Shown here: in pieces, positions 7,824 through 16,289 of the stretch
How the letters are laid out: the number at the start of each line of letters is the position of its first letter
Position numbering within the stretch: the first letter of the stretch is position 1
Origin: Sphingobacterium deserti
GTDB lineage: Bacteria; Bacteroidota; Bacteroidia; Sphingobacteriales; Sphingobacteriaceae
Length of the DNA: 54,473 nucleotides
NCBI RefSeq assembly: GCF_000757725.1
Contig: NZ_JJMU01000043.1
Coordinates: 1 to 54,473, forward strand
Reading direction: 5' to 3'
Position numbers and translations under genes: made by a program
Notes under the pieces: generated by a model
The model's input: only the letters and a program-made list of their open reading frames with translations
Database searches by the model: none
What the model was told of the DNA's origin: nothing

Positions 7824-9678
7824 TTTGTTTTTTCAAGATTTAGAACTGATAAAAAAGGACGATAAGCAGTATGAAGCTTATCGGTCGATGGAGAATTCCG
7901 TAATTATTGCCGGTCCTGGAAGTGGTAAAACACGTGTATTAACTCTAAAAGCGGTAACGCTTGCCAAAAGCCATATTCATAAACCTTGTGGATTGGCTTG
8001 TATCAGTTTTAGCAGAGAGTCTGTGAGAGAACTAAAAAAGAGATTAAAAAGTTATGGCTATATTCCAAGTAGCAAGGATTTCATAGGAACAGTTCATAGT
8101 TTCAGTTTATTGCATGTAATCCAACCTTTTGCACATTTATATCCCCAATACAATGTAATATATCCTATTAAAATCCTTCCTGATGATATAAAAGAGAGAC
8201 TTTATAATTCTGTACTTCAAGAATTGAATATTGAGAATGATCGAGATTTGTCTTTGGTCGATATTAATAAACACAGATCACTTTCTTTAAAAGGACGCAG
8301 TGAGATTAATATGGAGTCGTCCGATTTAATCGCAAAGGCTGCTGAAATCTATGAAGCAAAAATCAGAGAAACTGAATTCATTGATTTTACCAATATTATC
8401 AATCTCTCTGCTAAAATAATAAATGAACAAGAATATGTCCGCGAAACATTAAGAAGCCAGTTCCCTTGGTTATTAGTAGATGAATATCAGGATTTAGGAA
8501 AAGCCTTGCATGAAATGGTTCTTGAGCTTGTATTTTATGCCGGAATAAAACTTTATGCGGTTGGTGATACGAATCAGTCTATTTACGGATTTAATGGAGG
8601 ATATCCAGATTTTTTACTGGAACTTACCAGAAATGACAACATAAAAACTATTGAGCTTGTTTCTAATTATAGAAGTTCTCAACACATTATTGATGCCTCA
8701 ATTGAGGCACTAAACCCCGTCCCTCCCTATCCTAAATACGTTGCAGGTAAGAGAAAAGATGATATTGCAGACTTCACTTTTATTACGTGTGAGGAAGAGA
8801 TGGAGGCGCAATACGAAGTAGTGGCAAAAAAAGTGATATCCAATTTATTAGTTAAGGGGACTCCTTTAAACGAAATTGGGATTATTGCAAGTTCTAATGC
8901 GCAGATTCATAACATGGCTAATTACATGCAGCAACAAAAGATTCCTTTTTTCATTGTAAACTGGAGTTTTGAGAATAGTGCTGTCGTTGTATGGCTGCAA
9001 GACTGTGCATCATGGTGTAGCAACAAAAACACACAATCTTTTGAAGAATTATTTAAGTTCTGGAAAAATCTGGTAAATAACCATCAGGATCTTCGTGAAA
9101 ATTGGGAGAATATCCGATTGAAATCACTCTTTTATAGAGTATTGACAGGAAGCATATCCAAAACTAACGTCTATGATTGGCTAACTTATACTATTAATAA
9201 CTTAGACCTGAAAGATACACTAATTGATTCAGAGATTTATCCTAATGAGGTAGGAAATTTAGAGGCGTTGCTAAATGAAGCCAAACTCCGTAATTTAAAA
9301 GATGTAAATATAACACGATTTGCAAATTTGGGATTCCCAGAGGATCAGGTTACTATTACTACAAGACATAGTTCAAAAGGCTTAGAGTTTGAAGTTGTTA
9401 TCCTCTTAGGAATGGAGGAAGAACATTTTCCAAGTTTCTATCATTTAGGAAATGAGACTGCTTTGGCTGAGGATCAGCGCCTATGTTATGTATGTGTTAG
9501 TCGGGCAAAGACGACTTGTATACTTCTGAGATCCCGAATTTTTACTATCCAGACAAGAAGAGGTCCTTGGAAAAAAGAATATGAAGCATCGCGTTACTGG
9601 AAAAGTTTGTATAATCGATTTGGCAATGAGCAAAATACTTTTACTAAGGATGCTTATCCATTAATTCAAGAGAATTAA
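7816..9678 (+). CDS. gajB: UvrD/Rep-family SF1 helicase, Gabija GajB-like
   Basis: A 620-residue superfamily 1A helicase. Visible motifs are Walker A GPGSGKT (33-39), motif II VDEYQD (Asp222), motif III GDTNQSIYGFNGG, motif V TRHSSKGLEFEVV and motif VI LCYVCVSRAK. The start overlaps the end of the OLD nuclease gene by 8 bp, the arrangement typical of Gabija GajA-GajB pairs. In Gabija the helicase partner is thought to sense or unwind DNA ends and to activate the nuclease. It is somewhat longer than the ~500 residues usual for GajB. The Wadjet jetA start follows 4 bp after its stop, so both defence modules share one transcript. Confidence 0.82.
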   Translation: MNSLFFQDLELIKKDDKQYEAYRSMENSVIIAGPGSGKTRVLTLKAVTLAKSHIHKPCGLACISFSRESVRELKKRLKSYGYIPSSKDFIGTVHSFSLLHVIQPFAHLYPQYNVIYPIKILPDDIKERLYNSVLQELNIENDRDLSLVDINKHRSLSLKGRSEINMESSDLIAKAAEIYEAKIRETEFIDFTNIINLSAKIINEQEYVRETLRSQFPWLLVDEYQDLGKALHEMVLELVFYAGIKLYAVGDTNQSIYGFNGGYPDFLLELTRNDNIKTIELVSNYRSSQHIIDASIEALNPVPPYPKYVAGKRKDDIADFTFITCEEEMEAQYEVVAKKVISNLLVKGTPLNEIGIIASSNAQIHNMANYMQQQKIPFFIVNWSFENSAVVVWLQDCASWCSNKNTQSFEELFKFWKNLVNNHQDLRENWENIRLKSLFYRVLTGSISKTNVYDWLTYTINNLDLKDTLIDSEIYPNEVGNLEALLNEAKLRNLKDVNITRFANLGFPEDQVTITTRHSSKGLEFEVVILLGMEEEHFPSFYHLGNETALAEDQRLCYVCVSRAKTTCILLRSRIFTIQTRRGPWKKEYEASRYWKSLYNRFGNEQNTFTKDAYPLIQEN

Positions 9679-9682
9679 TTTT

Positions 9683-11041
9683 ATGCTATCTAAAGAACTA
9701 TATACCAAATACGACCTTCTTCTTCCCTCAAAATTCGACGGAGGTTATTTGGTTATTACTCTTTATGAAAAAATCAAAAGCCGTGAAATCGAAGATTACT
9801 TCACACAAAAGGAAATTAACGAAATTCTGACGGATCTAAAAGCTGAATTTAATCTTGATTCAATTCGTTCATGGAATAACATTAAAGACAACCTTTTTCA
9901 TTACTTCCTGCGAAGTCATCCCGATGAGCCGTGGAAATATTATCTGACAGACTACGCTAAAAATGTAGTGGATTTGATGATAAGCAAATTAGAGAATCCT
10001 TACAAGAATCATCCGCTAAAAAAAAGTGTACAAGATTCATTTATAATACGGCATGGTGAAATAAAGACTATTGAAGAGCTTGAAAGAAAATTCGGAAGAA
10101 TATTTATACAAGGCTCAAAGAAAATTATTACAGATCATTTGGAAGCATTAGAAGATGAATTGAGAGAGGCTTACAAAGAATTAAATGATATTCTCCGAAA
10201 AGAAGACGAACAAAGTGCAACTTCTTTAGTACGAGAGTTTACTGTTGTTTTTAGAAAGTTCGGAGAAAGAGCAGAAGATATTACCGAAGCCATTATTTCC
10301 AAAGACCAATTTCTTGGTAATTTACTAAATGTTGTAGATCATTTTTATCGAAACATGGAAGATGATGGAAAGTTTAATACCGACAATGTACAGAAAAGTA
10401 AAAGTGATTGGGAAAAAGCACAGGAAATGTACACAGATATCAGAGAGTTTTTCACTTCGGTAGATAATAAAGTTTACATTATCCGCAGACAAATCAACCA
10501 CGCCAGTGAGAAATTGACGGAGTTACAGGAACAGTTTTCTTCCAGAGCTTTCTTTAGACTACAAATAAAAAAACTACACAGGACAGTGCTGGAAAGTTCG
10601 CAATACACTGCTGATGGGGTAAGGTTTAACAGTAATTTCCCACTAAAGGAATTGGTATATGAGCCTGTCCGAATGTTATACCCAAGATATTACGAGTTTG
10701 AGTCCCCAAAGCCCAATATCATTGTAAATGTTGAAGTTGATGAAACCTATGAACGTAATGAAAAACAAAAAATAGTAAAAGAAATCAACCGTCAACAACT
10801 CATCAATCAATGGGTTGATAAAGCCAAAGATATTCTGGAGAGCAAAAGGCAATTGTCTATAGATGAACTTATGAATAGTATAGTGGATGAAGAAAAAGAT
10901 TTGTCTATTGCTTATCAGGTAGCATCTCGTATAACAGCTTATACTTCAGAGAATAACGATGTATTTATCGATGTAGAACAAAAAATCATTTCCTTGTCAC
11001 AACAAAACCTATCCCTATGGAAAACGAAAATTATGAAGTAA
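9683..11041 (+). CDS. jetA: Wadjet JetA-like protein (kleisin/MukF analogue)
   Basis: A 452-residue, mostly helical, highly charged protein with no enzymatic motif. Its identity comes from position and size: it heads the four-gene set with a 224-residue second subunit, a 1053-residue SMC-like ATPase and a TOPRIM protein. In Wadjet (MksBEFG-type SMC complex) JetA is the kleisin that closes the JetC ring. The N-terminal third looks like winged-helix material and the middle (about 140-300) is predicted coiled coil. It starts only 4 bp after the helicase gene and overlaps jetB by 25 bp. The subtype cannot be decided without a profile search. Confidence 0.78.
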   Translation: MLSKELYTKYDLLLPSKFDGGYLVITLYEKIKSREIEDYFTQKEINEILTDLKAEFNLDSIRSWNNIKDNLFHYFLRSHPDEPWKYYLTDYAKNVVDLMISKLENPYKNHPLKKSVQDSFIIRHGEIKTIEELERKFGRIFIQGSKKIITDHLEALEDELREAYKELNDILRKEDEQSATSLVREFTVVFRKFGERAEDITEAIISKDQFLGNLLNVVDHFYRNMEDDGKFNTDNVQKSKSDWEKAQEMYTDIREFFTSVDNKVYIIRRQINHASEKLTELQEQFSSRAFFRLQIKKLHRTVLESSQYTADGVRFNSNFPLKELVYEPVRMLYPRYYEFESPKPNIIVNVEVDETYERNEKQKIVKEINRQQLINQWVDKAKDILESKRQLSIDELMNSIVDEEKDLSIAYQVASRITAYTSENNDVFIDVEQKIISLSQQNLSLWKTKIMK

Positions 11042-11691
11042 TCGGTTATTCTTTTCTGTCAGAGGAAAGTGTAGAAAAGCATTTTGCGGATATCAATATT
11101 CTGTTGTTGTCTGGTAAGCATATTGACCATAAATATTACGCAGAATATACCGTATTGGAAAGCTATGAATCACAGTGGAGAAATTTTTATAGTAACTTAT
11201 ACAAGCTTAATCTTGTTGCTGATATCTCTGATAGAAGTAGATATTATTATCTTGATTTCACGGAAAACGGGAAAGGAAAATTAAGCGATGCAAACCGTAA
11301 TAAAGAGCTTACTGAATTACAAACACTTATTGGACTGACACTTTTGGATATGTATTACCAAAAGTATTTTGACGAGGAAAAGATTATTCGCTGGAACGAC
11401 ATCAAAACACAAATACTGGAGAGTGACCATCAGGAAGCATACAAAAGGATTTTGTTCAATGAGATAAGGGATTCTTATGATGAAAAAGAATGGAGTACAG
11501 TAGAAAACAAATTTAGCAAAACGATAGACAGCTTTGATAAATTAGGCTGGGTAGAAAAGCAATCAGGTAGGAATGAAGATTTAGTCTTTGAAATAAGACC
11601 TGCTATTCACCGTTTAACCAAATTATATCAGGAGGAGCTTCAGAATTTTGAGTCATTTAGCCAACAACTTAAAAATGATGAAGTGTTATGA
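11017..11691 (+). CDS. jetB: Wadjet JetB-like protein (MukE/kite analogue)
   Basis: A 224-residue acidic protein, in the usual size range for the KITE subunit that binds the kleisin in MukBEF-like complexes. No catalytic motif is visible. Two winged-helix-like halves are plausible (about 1-95 and 100-215). The start codon lies 25 bp inside the end of jetA, and the stop overlaps the jetC start by 4 bp, so translation is probably coupled and stoichiometry controlled. The assignment depends on synteny rather than on a recognisable motif. Confidence 0.75.
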   Translation: MENENYEVIGYSFLSEESVEKHFADINILLLSGKHIDHKYYAEYTVLESYESQWRNFYSNLYKLNLVADISDRSRYYYLDFTENGKGKLSDANRNKELTELQTLIGLTLLDMYYQKYFDEEKIIRWNDIKTQILESDHQEAYKRILFNEIRDSYDEKEWSTVENKFSKTIDSFDKLGWVEKQSGRNEDLVFEIRPAIHRLTKLYQEELQNFESFSQQLKNDEVL

Positions 11692-14600
11692 GTTATCCAA
11701 GAATTTACTCCTTATCTACCGTCGGTATTCTGAAACACTATATACACGACTACCTCTTTCATCCAACAAGAACGGATTTTGTTGGTGCAAACGGTGTCGG
11801 AAAATCCATTATTGCTGATTTACTCCAAATGATTTTTGTCTATGATAAAGACCTTATCAAATTCGGCACTGATGGGGTAAAGAGAGAAGAACGACAAATC
11901 AATACCCTTCCATATAAAACAAAATGTGCCTATTGTTTCTTGAATATCGAAGTAAATGCTGGTAAATTTATTACCATCGGAATACAGATAAATAACCAGA
12001 AAGGAAAACGTATCATTCCTTTTGTAATTACAAAACAGGCAGATATAAGCCTAAAAATAAATGAACTGGCTCTTGAAAAAGAAGAGCTTATTTTCGCCAA
12101 AGATTTGTTAAAAGTAAAAGAAACTGGAGCGAAAGAAATAGTGGACATACAGGATTTGGCAACATTCCTTTATGAAAAGCATGGACTTCGATTGAACTTC
12201 TTCAGTAACAATGAAACTGTCAACACTTATTACAAATTCCTTTATGACAAAAATATATTACCTCTAAATCTCAGCCAAGACAAAAATCTAAAAGCTTTTG
12301 CTAAGGTCATGCAATCCTTCTCAAAAGCTAAAACACTAAATTTAAGTGGTAATCAAGCTTCCAGAAACTTAAAAGAATTTCTCTTTGAAGAATCCGATGA
12401 AGATATTCTTGTCAATTTTCAAAAAGAGCAAGCCGAGCTGGAAAAGATATTGAGAGAATATGAAAGTCTGAATAAAGACATTCAAAATCTGTCAAACAAG
12501 CAAAAAAGGTTAACCAATTTACGAGAATTGGAACAGTCCCACAAACTAAAATTCAAATATTTTAAAGACGCAGAATTACAAAACGCCTATATAGAATTAA
12601 AGCAATTAGAACAAGGAGAGTCAGAAGGAAGGAGGCTGATAACGAACCAAGAAACTGAATTAACTGAACTAAAAACGGCTATCGAAAATCTTCCAGAGGA
12701 AGAAGAAAAAATAAAAAAGAGTTACGAGGAAGCGGATGAAAATTTTAATATGTTCAACCGTTATCAAGATTTATCCATTAGTATAGAAAAGTTGGGTAAA
12801 GAAGTAGATGAACTTAAAATGTTTATTCGTCCTGAAGTGGATGATAGCTGGACGAATGAGATACAAAGAATTGATATTTTAAGCAGAAATAATGAAATTA
12901 TTAAAGAAGAAATCACTTTTGTAAAACCTTATCTGGAAAAGTACAAAACACTTGAAAAAATTATCCAAAACCGCAAAGAACAATTGGAGATTTTGGATGA
13001 ATTAAAGTCATCCTTAAAAAAGGAAAAAGAAACCAATGAAAAACTATTAGCATTATTGCAGGACAATGATGAAAATGGACTTTTACATTGGTATATTAAG
13101 AATCTACCCTCGTTAGATAATGAACAATTGCAGACGGTTTTGTATTACGCAACCAAACCTATTTCTGAAATTTCTAATCCTAACAATTCATCTCAATACA
13201 TCAATCCTGATGAGCTGATTAATAATTTTAAAACAATCCCATCTGAAGAAGGTTTTTGGTTAAAACTGGGGGCATTAAACCAATTTATACAATTTAACCC
13301 TGATGCAGTGCTATTGGGAGACAGAACAAACCTGGAACAATCTGTACAACATTTAATTCAAAGTTTGAACACCGAAACCAGCTTCATAAATACCAAACTG
13401 CAAGCATTGGAGAATATCGTAGATGGAAAGCCTTACGATTTAAGTCTATTTGATTATTTCTTTGATGTCTCTATTGCTGTTTTTAGCAATATTGAAAGAT
13501 TAAAAAATGCTGTAGCCTGTATTTTACAGATTGATGAAAAGACCTCTCAATTGCAATTACAAAAGAAAAGAGAGGAAGAAGAACTATTGGAAATCAAAAG
13601 TCTATTTAAAATTGAATATGATGAGCCGGAAGTCGTAAAAAAGGAATTATTGAGGGTTCGTAAAGAATGGAGTGAGAAGAAAGACCAGTTTTATGAACAA
13701 AAGGGAGCTAAACAAAGTAAGTTCAAATCTCTGGAAAGTAAAATACAACGTGATAAACAGGACTTGCTGATGATTATTAGTAATCTGACTAAGAAACAAA
13801 CAGCATTCACTATGCTTAGTAGTTTTTATTATCAGCATTTTAAGGAGTCTGTAACAGACTTTTCATTAATAGCCAAAAACACTGAGGAATTGCAACAAGC
13901 CTATAATGGGCTGTGGGAAGAATATAAAACAGCATTTATTGGCATTTCGAATTCATTTGAAGAAACCGGGGATGAGAAGAATCCAGCAGTACAATTAACG
14001 ATTAAATACCAGGATTTTTCATTCAGAGTTTTGGAAGAAGCATTATTGGGCAACAAAATCAAATCTACTGATGATATCACTACTGCGTTAGATGAAGCTA
14101 ATCAAACCCGAACAACCATAGCTAATGGAATCAGGGATAATATGATTAAGATATTCAGTAAAACTACTGAGCGATACGAAAAATATGATGATCAGGTAAA
14201 AAGAATAAACGCATTCTTTGTTGATCGAAAGATTAGTAATAAGTTTTATTTCAAACTCGAATTTGATGGGAATAAAGAAATAAAGATTGATTATATCAAG
14301 CAGATAGCTTACGAGGTTCGTAATACAGCAACAAACGGAGAATTACAGTTTGGACAATCTATATTAGATTTCATTGAAGATTTTTTCAGGAAACAAGCAA
14401 AAATCAAAAACAAAGTTCCGATTGATAAATTACTAAATCCCAAAACATACTTTGAACTTTCAGCTAAGCTCACGGATCAATTTGGAACAGAAGTTCCCGG
14501 TAGTACAGGAGAAACTTATTCAGCTATTGCGTTACTGGGGATCGCAAGGCTTTCTGCCGTACAAAAGGAAAAACGTAATGGTTTAAGGTTTATCATTTTG

Positions 14601-14849
14601 GAAGAATTAGGAAGTTTGGATAATACCAATTTTAATACCTTTCCTGCTATCGCAGAGGAATTCCAATATCAGATAATAACAATGGCTCCTCATACATTCA
14701 ATATCGGATTATCTGATGAATGGTATGCCCATCATTTGATTAAAGGAAAAGAGGATGAAAATATCAACTATTGCCCTTCAGCTTCCTATTTTAAAACAAA
14801 GGACAACAACGAAGATTTGAATATCTATATAAACAGAATAGAAAAATGA
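11688..14849 (+). CDS. jetC: Wadjet JetC-like SMC/MukB-type ATPase
   Basis: A 1053-residue SMC-like ATPase. The Walker A motif GANGVGKS is at 33-40. Long heptad-rich coiled-coil segments cover roughly 240-470 and 620-740, with a hinge-like break between. The C-terminal head has the signature region STGETYSAIALLG (about 940) and Walker B FIILEELGSLD (about 968-978). JetC is the DNA loop-extruding motor of Wadjet, which recognises small circular plasmids and presents them to the JetD nuclease. It overlaps both neighbours by 4 bp, showing tight translational coupling. Confusion with SbcC/Rad50 is possible from sequence alone, but the JetABD context argues for Wadjet. Confidence 0.88.
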   Translation: MSYPRIYSLSTVGILKHYIHDYLFHPTRTDFVGANGVGKSIIADLLQMIFVYDKDLIKFGTDGVKREERQINTLPYKTKCAYCFLNIEVNAGKFITIGIQINNQKGKRIIPFVITKQADISLKINELALEKEELIFAKDLLKVKETGAKEIVDIQDLATFLYEKHGLRLNFFSNNETVNTYYKFLYDKNILPLNLSQDKNLKAFAKVMQSFSKAKTLNLSGNQASRNLKEFLFEESDEDILVNFQKEQAELEKILREYESLNKDIQNLSNKQKRLTNLRELEQSHKLKFKYFKDAELQNAYIELKQLEQGESEGRRLITNQETELTELKTAIENLPEEEEKIKKSYEEADENFNMFNRYQDLSISIEKLGKEVDELKMFIRPEVDDSWTNEIQRIDILSRNNEIIKEEITFVKPYLEKYKTLEKIIQNRKEQLEILDELKSSLKKEKETNEKLLALLQDNDENGLLHWYIKNLPSLDNEQLQTVLYYATKPISEISNPNNSSQYINPDELINNFKTIPSEEGFWLKLGALNQFIQFNPDAVLLGDRTNLEQSVQHLIQSLNTETSFINTKLQALENIVDGKPYDLSLFDYFFDVSIAVFSNIERLKNAVACILQIDEKTSQLQLQKKREEEELLEIKSLFKIEYDEPEVVKKELLRVRKEWSEKKDQFYEQKGAKQSKFKSLESKIQRDKQDLLMIISNLTKKQTAFTMLSSFYYQHFKESVTDFSLIAKNTEELQQAYNGLWEEYKTAFIGISNSFEETGDEKNPAVQLTIKYQDFSFRVLEEALLGNKIKSTDDITTALDEANQTRTTIANGIRDNMIKIFSKTTERYEKYDDQVKRINAFFVDRKISNKFYFKLEFDGNKEIKIDYIKQIAYEVRNTATNGELQFGQSILDFIEDFFRKQAKIKNKVPIDKLLNPKTYFELSAKLTDQFGTEVPGSTGETYSAIALLGIARLSAVQKEKRNGLRFIILEELGSLDNTNFNTFPAIAEEFQYQIITMAPHTFNIGLSDEWYAHHLIKGKEDENINYCPSASYFKTKDNNEDLNIYINRIEK

Positions 14850-15778
14850 ATTGGATTGAGTTAAGGGCATTAAATAATCTATATATAAATGGCGAGATAA
14901 AGCTAAATGATACCTTGGTAAAAAGTGGAGAGATCAATTATCTTATCAATTCTCTCAGAACACTTGACAGAACGCACGATAAGTTTTTTGTTTTAGAGGG
15001 CTTTGCAGAGCTGTATGAAAAAGATTATTTGGAGAAATATCACCGTTATGAAGCTTTTTTGTTAGATAATGAATTATTAAAACCTCAGCTTCGATTTGAA
15101 GAATCTGATATTCAAATTCTAATAGGGATAAAAGAGGATATGGACAATGGAAATTTAGAGCCATTGCGAGAACAGATTATAAAAAATGAAGCAACCGTCA
15201 GAATTGTATCTCTTATGTTTTTCAAGAATGAGAAGTATCTATTAGGAAAAGAGGCTTTGATCAATGCTGTTAAATTACTTTTGGATATTGATGAATTAGC
15301 TGATGATAAAGACTTACAATACAAGTATGTGTTGGAATGTGCTAATCCCAAGTGTATTGTGCTTTGTGAAAACATTGATTTTTTAAAGCGCCCTACATTG
15401 GCTCGCGCTAATAATATAGAATTATGGTATGCTGGAGGTAAGAATGTAAATAAACTGGATTTTTCTGATACAAGGGGACTACCTATTTATTATTCCTGTG
15501 ACTGGGACTATGATGGTTTATTCATCATTTATGCTTTGGTAAAAGAAAAAATACCCAACATTCAACTACTTACGCCAAATGGTACTCCAAAAGGTATCAT
15601 CGAAACAGAGCATAATAGCAAATGGGAGAAGATCAAGGATAGAAATATTGAATATCTATTAACAGGTAACCAATCGGATATTATGAAAAAGTTAACAGAG
15701 CTCAATCAATGGATAATTGAAGAGTCTAATGATTTACTTAATATGCTTAAGGAATTTTTCCTAGATCAAGTAGATTAG
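14846..15778 (+). CDS. jetD: Wadjet JetD-like TOPRIM nuclease, short form
   Basis: A 310-residue protein whose C-terminal part has the TOPRIM pattern of JetD. Glu175 lies in VLCENIDF and is followed by an AGGKNVNKL strand and the Asp pair in YYSCDWDYDG (Asp219 and Asp221). JetD cleaves DNA of circular plasmids after loop extrusion by JetABC. At 310 residues it is shorter than the roughly 380-400 of well-studied JetD proteins, so the N-terminal arm may be reduced or this may be a divergent Wadjet subtype. It overlaps jetC by 4 bp and is the last gene of the island operon. No clear terminator follows it. Confidence 0.82.
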   Translation: MNWIELRALNNLYINGEIKLNDTLVKSGEINYLINSLRTLDRTHDKFFVLEGFAELYEKDYLEKYHRYEAFLLDNELLKPQLRFEESDIQILIGIKEDMDNGNLEPLREQIIKNEATVRIVSLMFFKNEKYLLGKEALINAVKLLLDIDELADDKDLQYKYVLECANPKCIVLCENIDFLKRPTLARANNIELWYAGGKNVNKLDFSDTRGLPIYYSCDWDYDGLFIIYALVKEKIPNIQLLTPNGTPKGIIETEHNSKWEKIKDRNIEYLLTGNQSDIMKKLTELNQWIIEESNDLLNMLKEFFLDQVD

Positions 15779-15947
15779 TTTTTGTGACTTATATGTAGCT
15801 TGTTAGTGTATGAGATATAACGTTTTAACATCTATTTTAAGCTTTAATGCGTTTTTTTATGCAAGAACGAAATTTTAAAAGATCAAATCATCCTCATTTT
15901 CGGAGACCAATTTCCTTAGATCTTCCAGAAAATGGTTCGAAAATTGT
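15779..15947. other. Right end of island, no gene
   Basis: A+T-rich DNA between jetD and the right junction. I see no convincing gene or terminator. The stretch ATGGTTCGAAAATTGT near 15933-15948 loosely resembles the dyad region at the left junction. Confidence 0.4.
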
Positions 15948-15962
15948 CCCGACAAGACGACA

Positions 15963-16047
15963 GAAAAAGCTCGACGAAAGTCGGGCTTTTTGTGTTATTG
16001 GGGGTTGGCTGATGAGAACCGTGGTTCGATGCGCAGGAGCTTTAAAG
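15963..16047. repeat. Right-hand (fifth) copy of the ~131-bp repeat, partial
   Basis: The terminator hairpin AAGCTCGAC-GAAA-GTCGGGCTT at 15967-15988 is followed by the same stretch as in the left copies (TTGGCTGATGAGAACC). The match continues to about 16047, including a GGTTCGAT T-loop-like part with substitutions, and then fades. The tRNA-3'-end half is missing, so this copy supplies the downstream half of a unit whose upstream half ends at 502. This supports insertion of the island within the array. Confidence 0.85.
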
Positions 16048-16289
16048 ATGGGCTTAGGAGCCGATAAGCAAAAGGCGTATGAATGAGTAAATACAATGGA
16101 GCGCTATTTACACACATTTAAAAGCTAGATGCTGTTAATGAAACTTTCCAACGACTATCTCGAAAAACAAGGCCATCAATCTTTACTGGTGGAATAGAAG
16201 CGAATTCGTGTAACAAATTAAGGAAGCGCCGTAAATCGATTGGTACGGAAGTTCGAAATGGAAATTAATCCCGCTCGCCCTATCCGACT
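16048..16289. other. Short intergenic stretch, no gene seen
   Basis: It lies between the right repeat and the convergent end of the DUF3667 gene. There is no RNA gene, repeat or convincing terminator that I can support. Confidence 0.35.

Larger units (their letters stand above)
503..15962. mobile_element. Genomic (defence) island inserted into the tandem-repeat array
   Basis: The last left repeat runs into CCCGACAAAAACGACA at 503-518, and CCCGACAAGACGACA at 15948-15962 leads straight into the terminator part of a fifth repeat copy. If the DNA between them is removed, the repeat array becomes continuous. Inside lie a serine recombinase remnant at the left end and seven co-directional defence genes. 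The interior is clearly A+T-richer than the DNA after 18 kb. The junction geometry is seen directly; integration by the resident serine recombinase is inferred. A tyrosine-integrase mechanism is not supported because no such gene is in the island. Confidence 0.72.

Noticed and set aside
11084..11284. Small membrane-protein gene inside jetB
   Set aside because: It lies out of frame within a well-supported gene in a tightly coupled operon.
11688..14849. SbcC/Rad50 repair protein
   Set aside because: There is no SbcD partner; JetA, JetB and JetD-like genes flank it with overlaps.
503..15962. Insertion sequence or transposon mobilising the island
   Set aside because: No transposase or terminal inverted repeats were found; the ends match direct repeats and a recombinase remnant instead.
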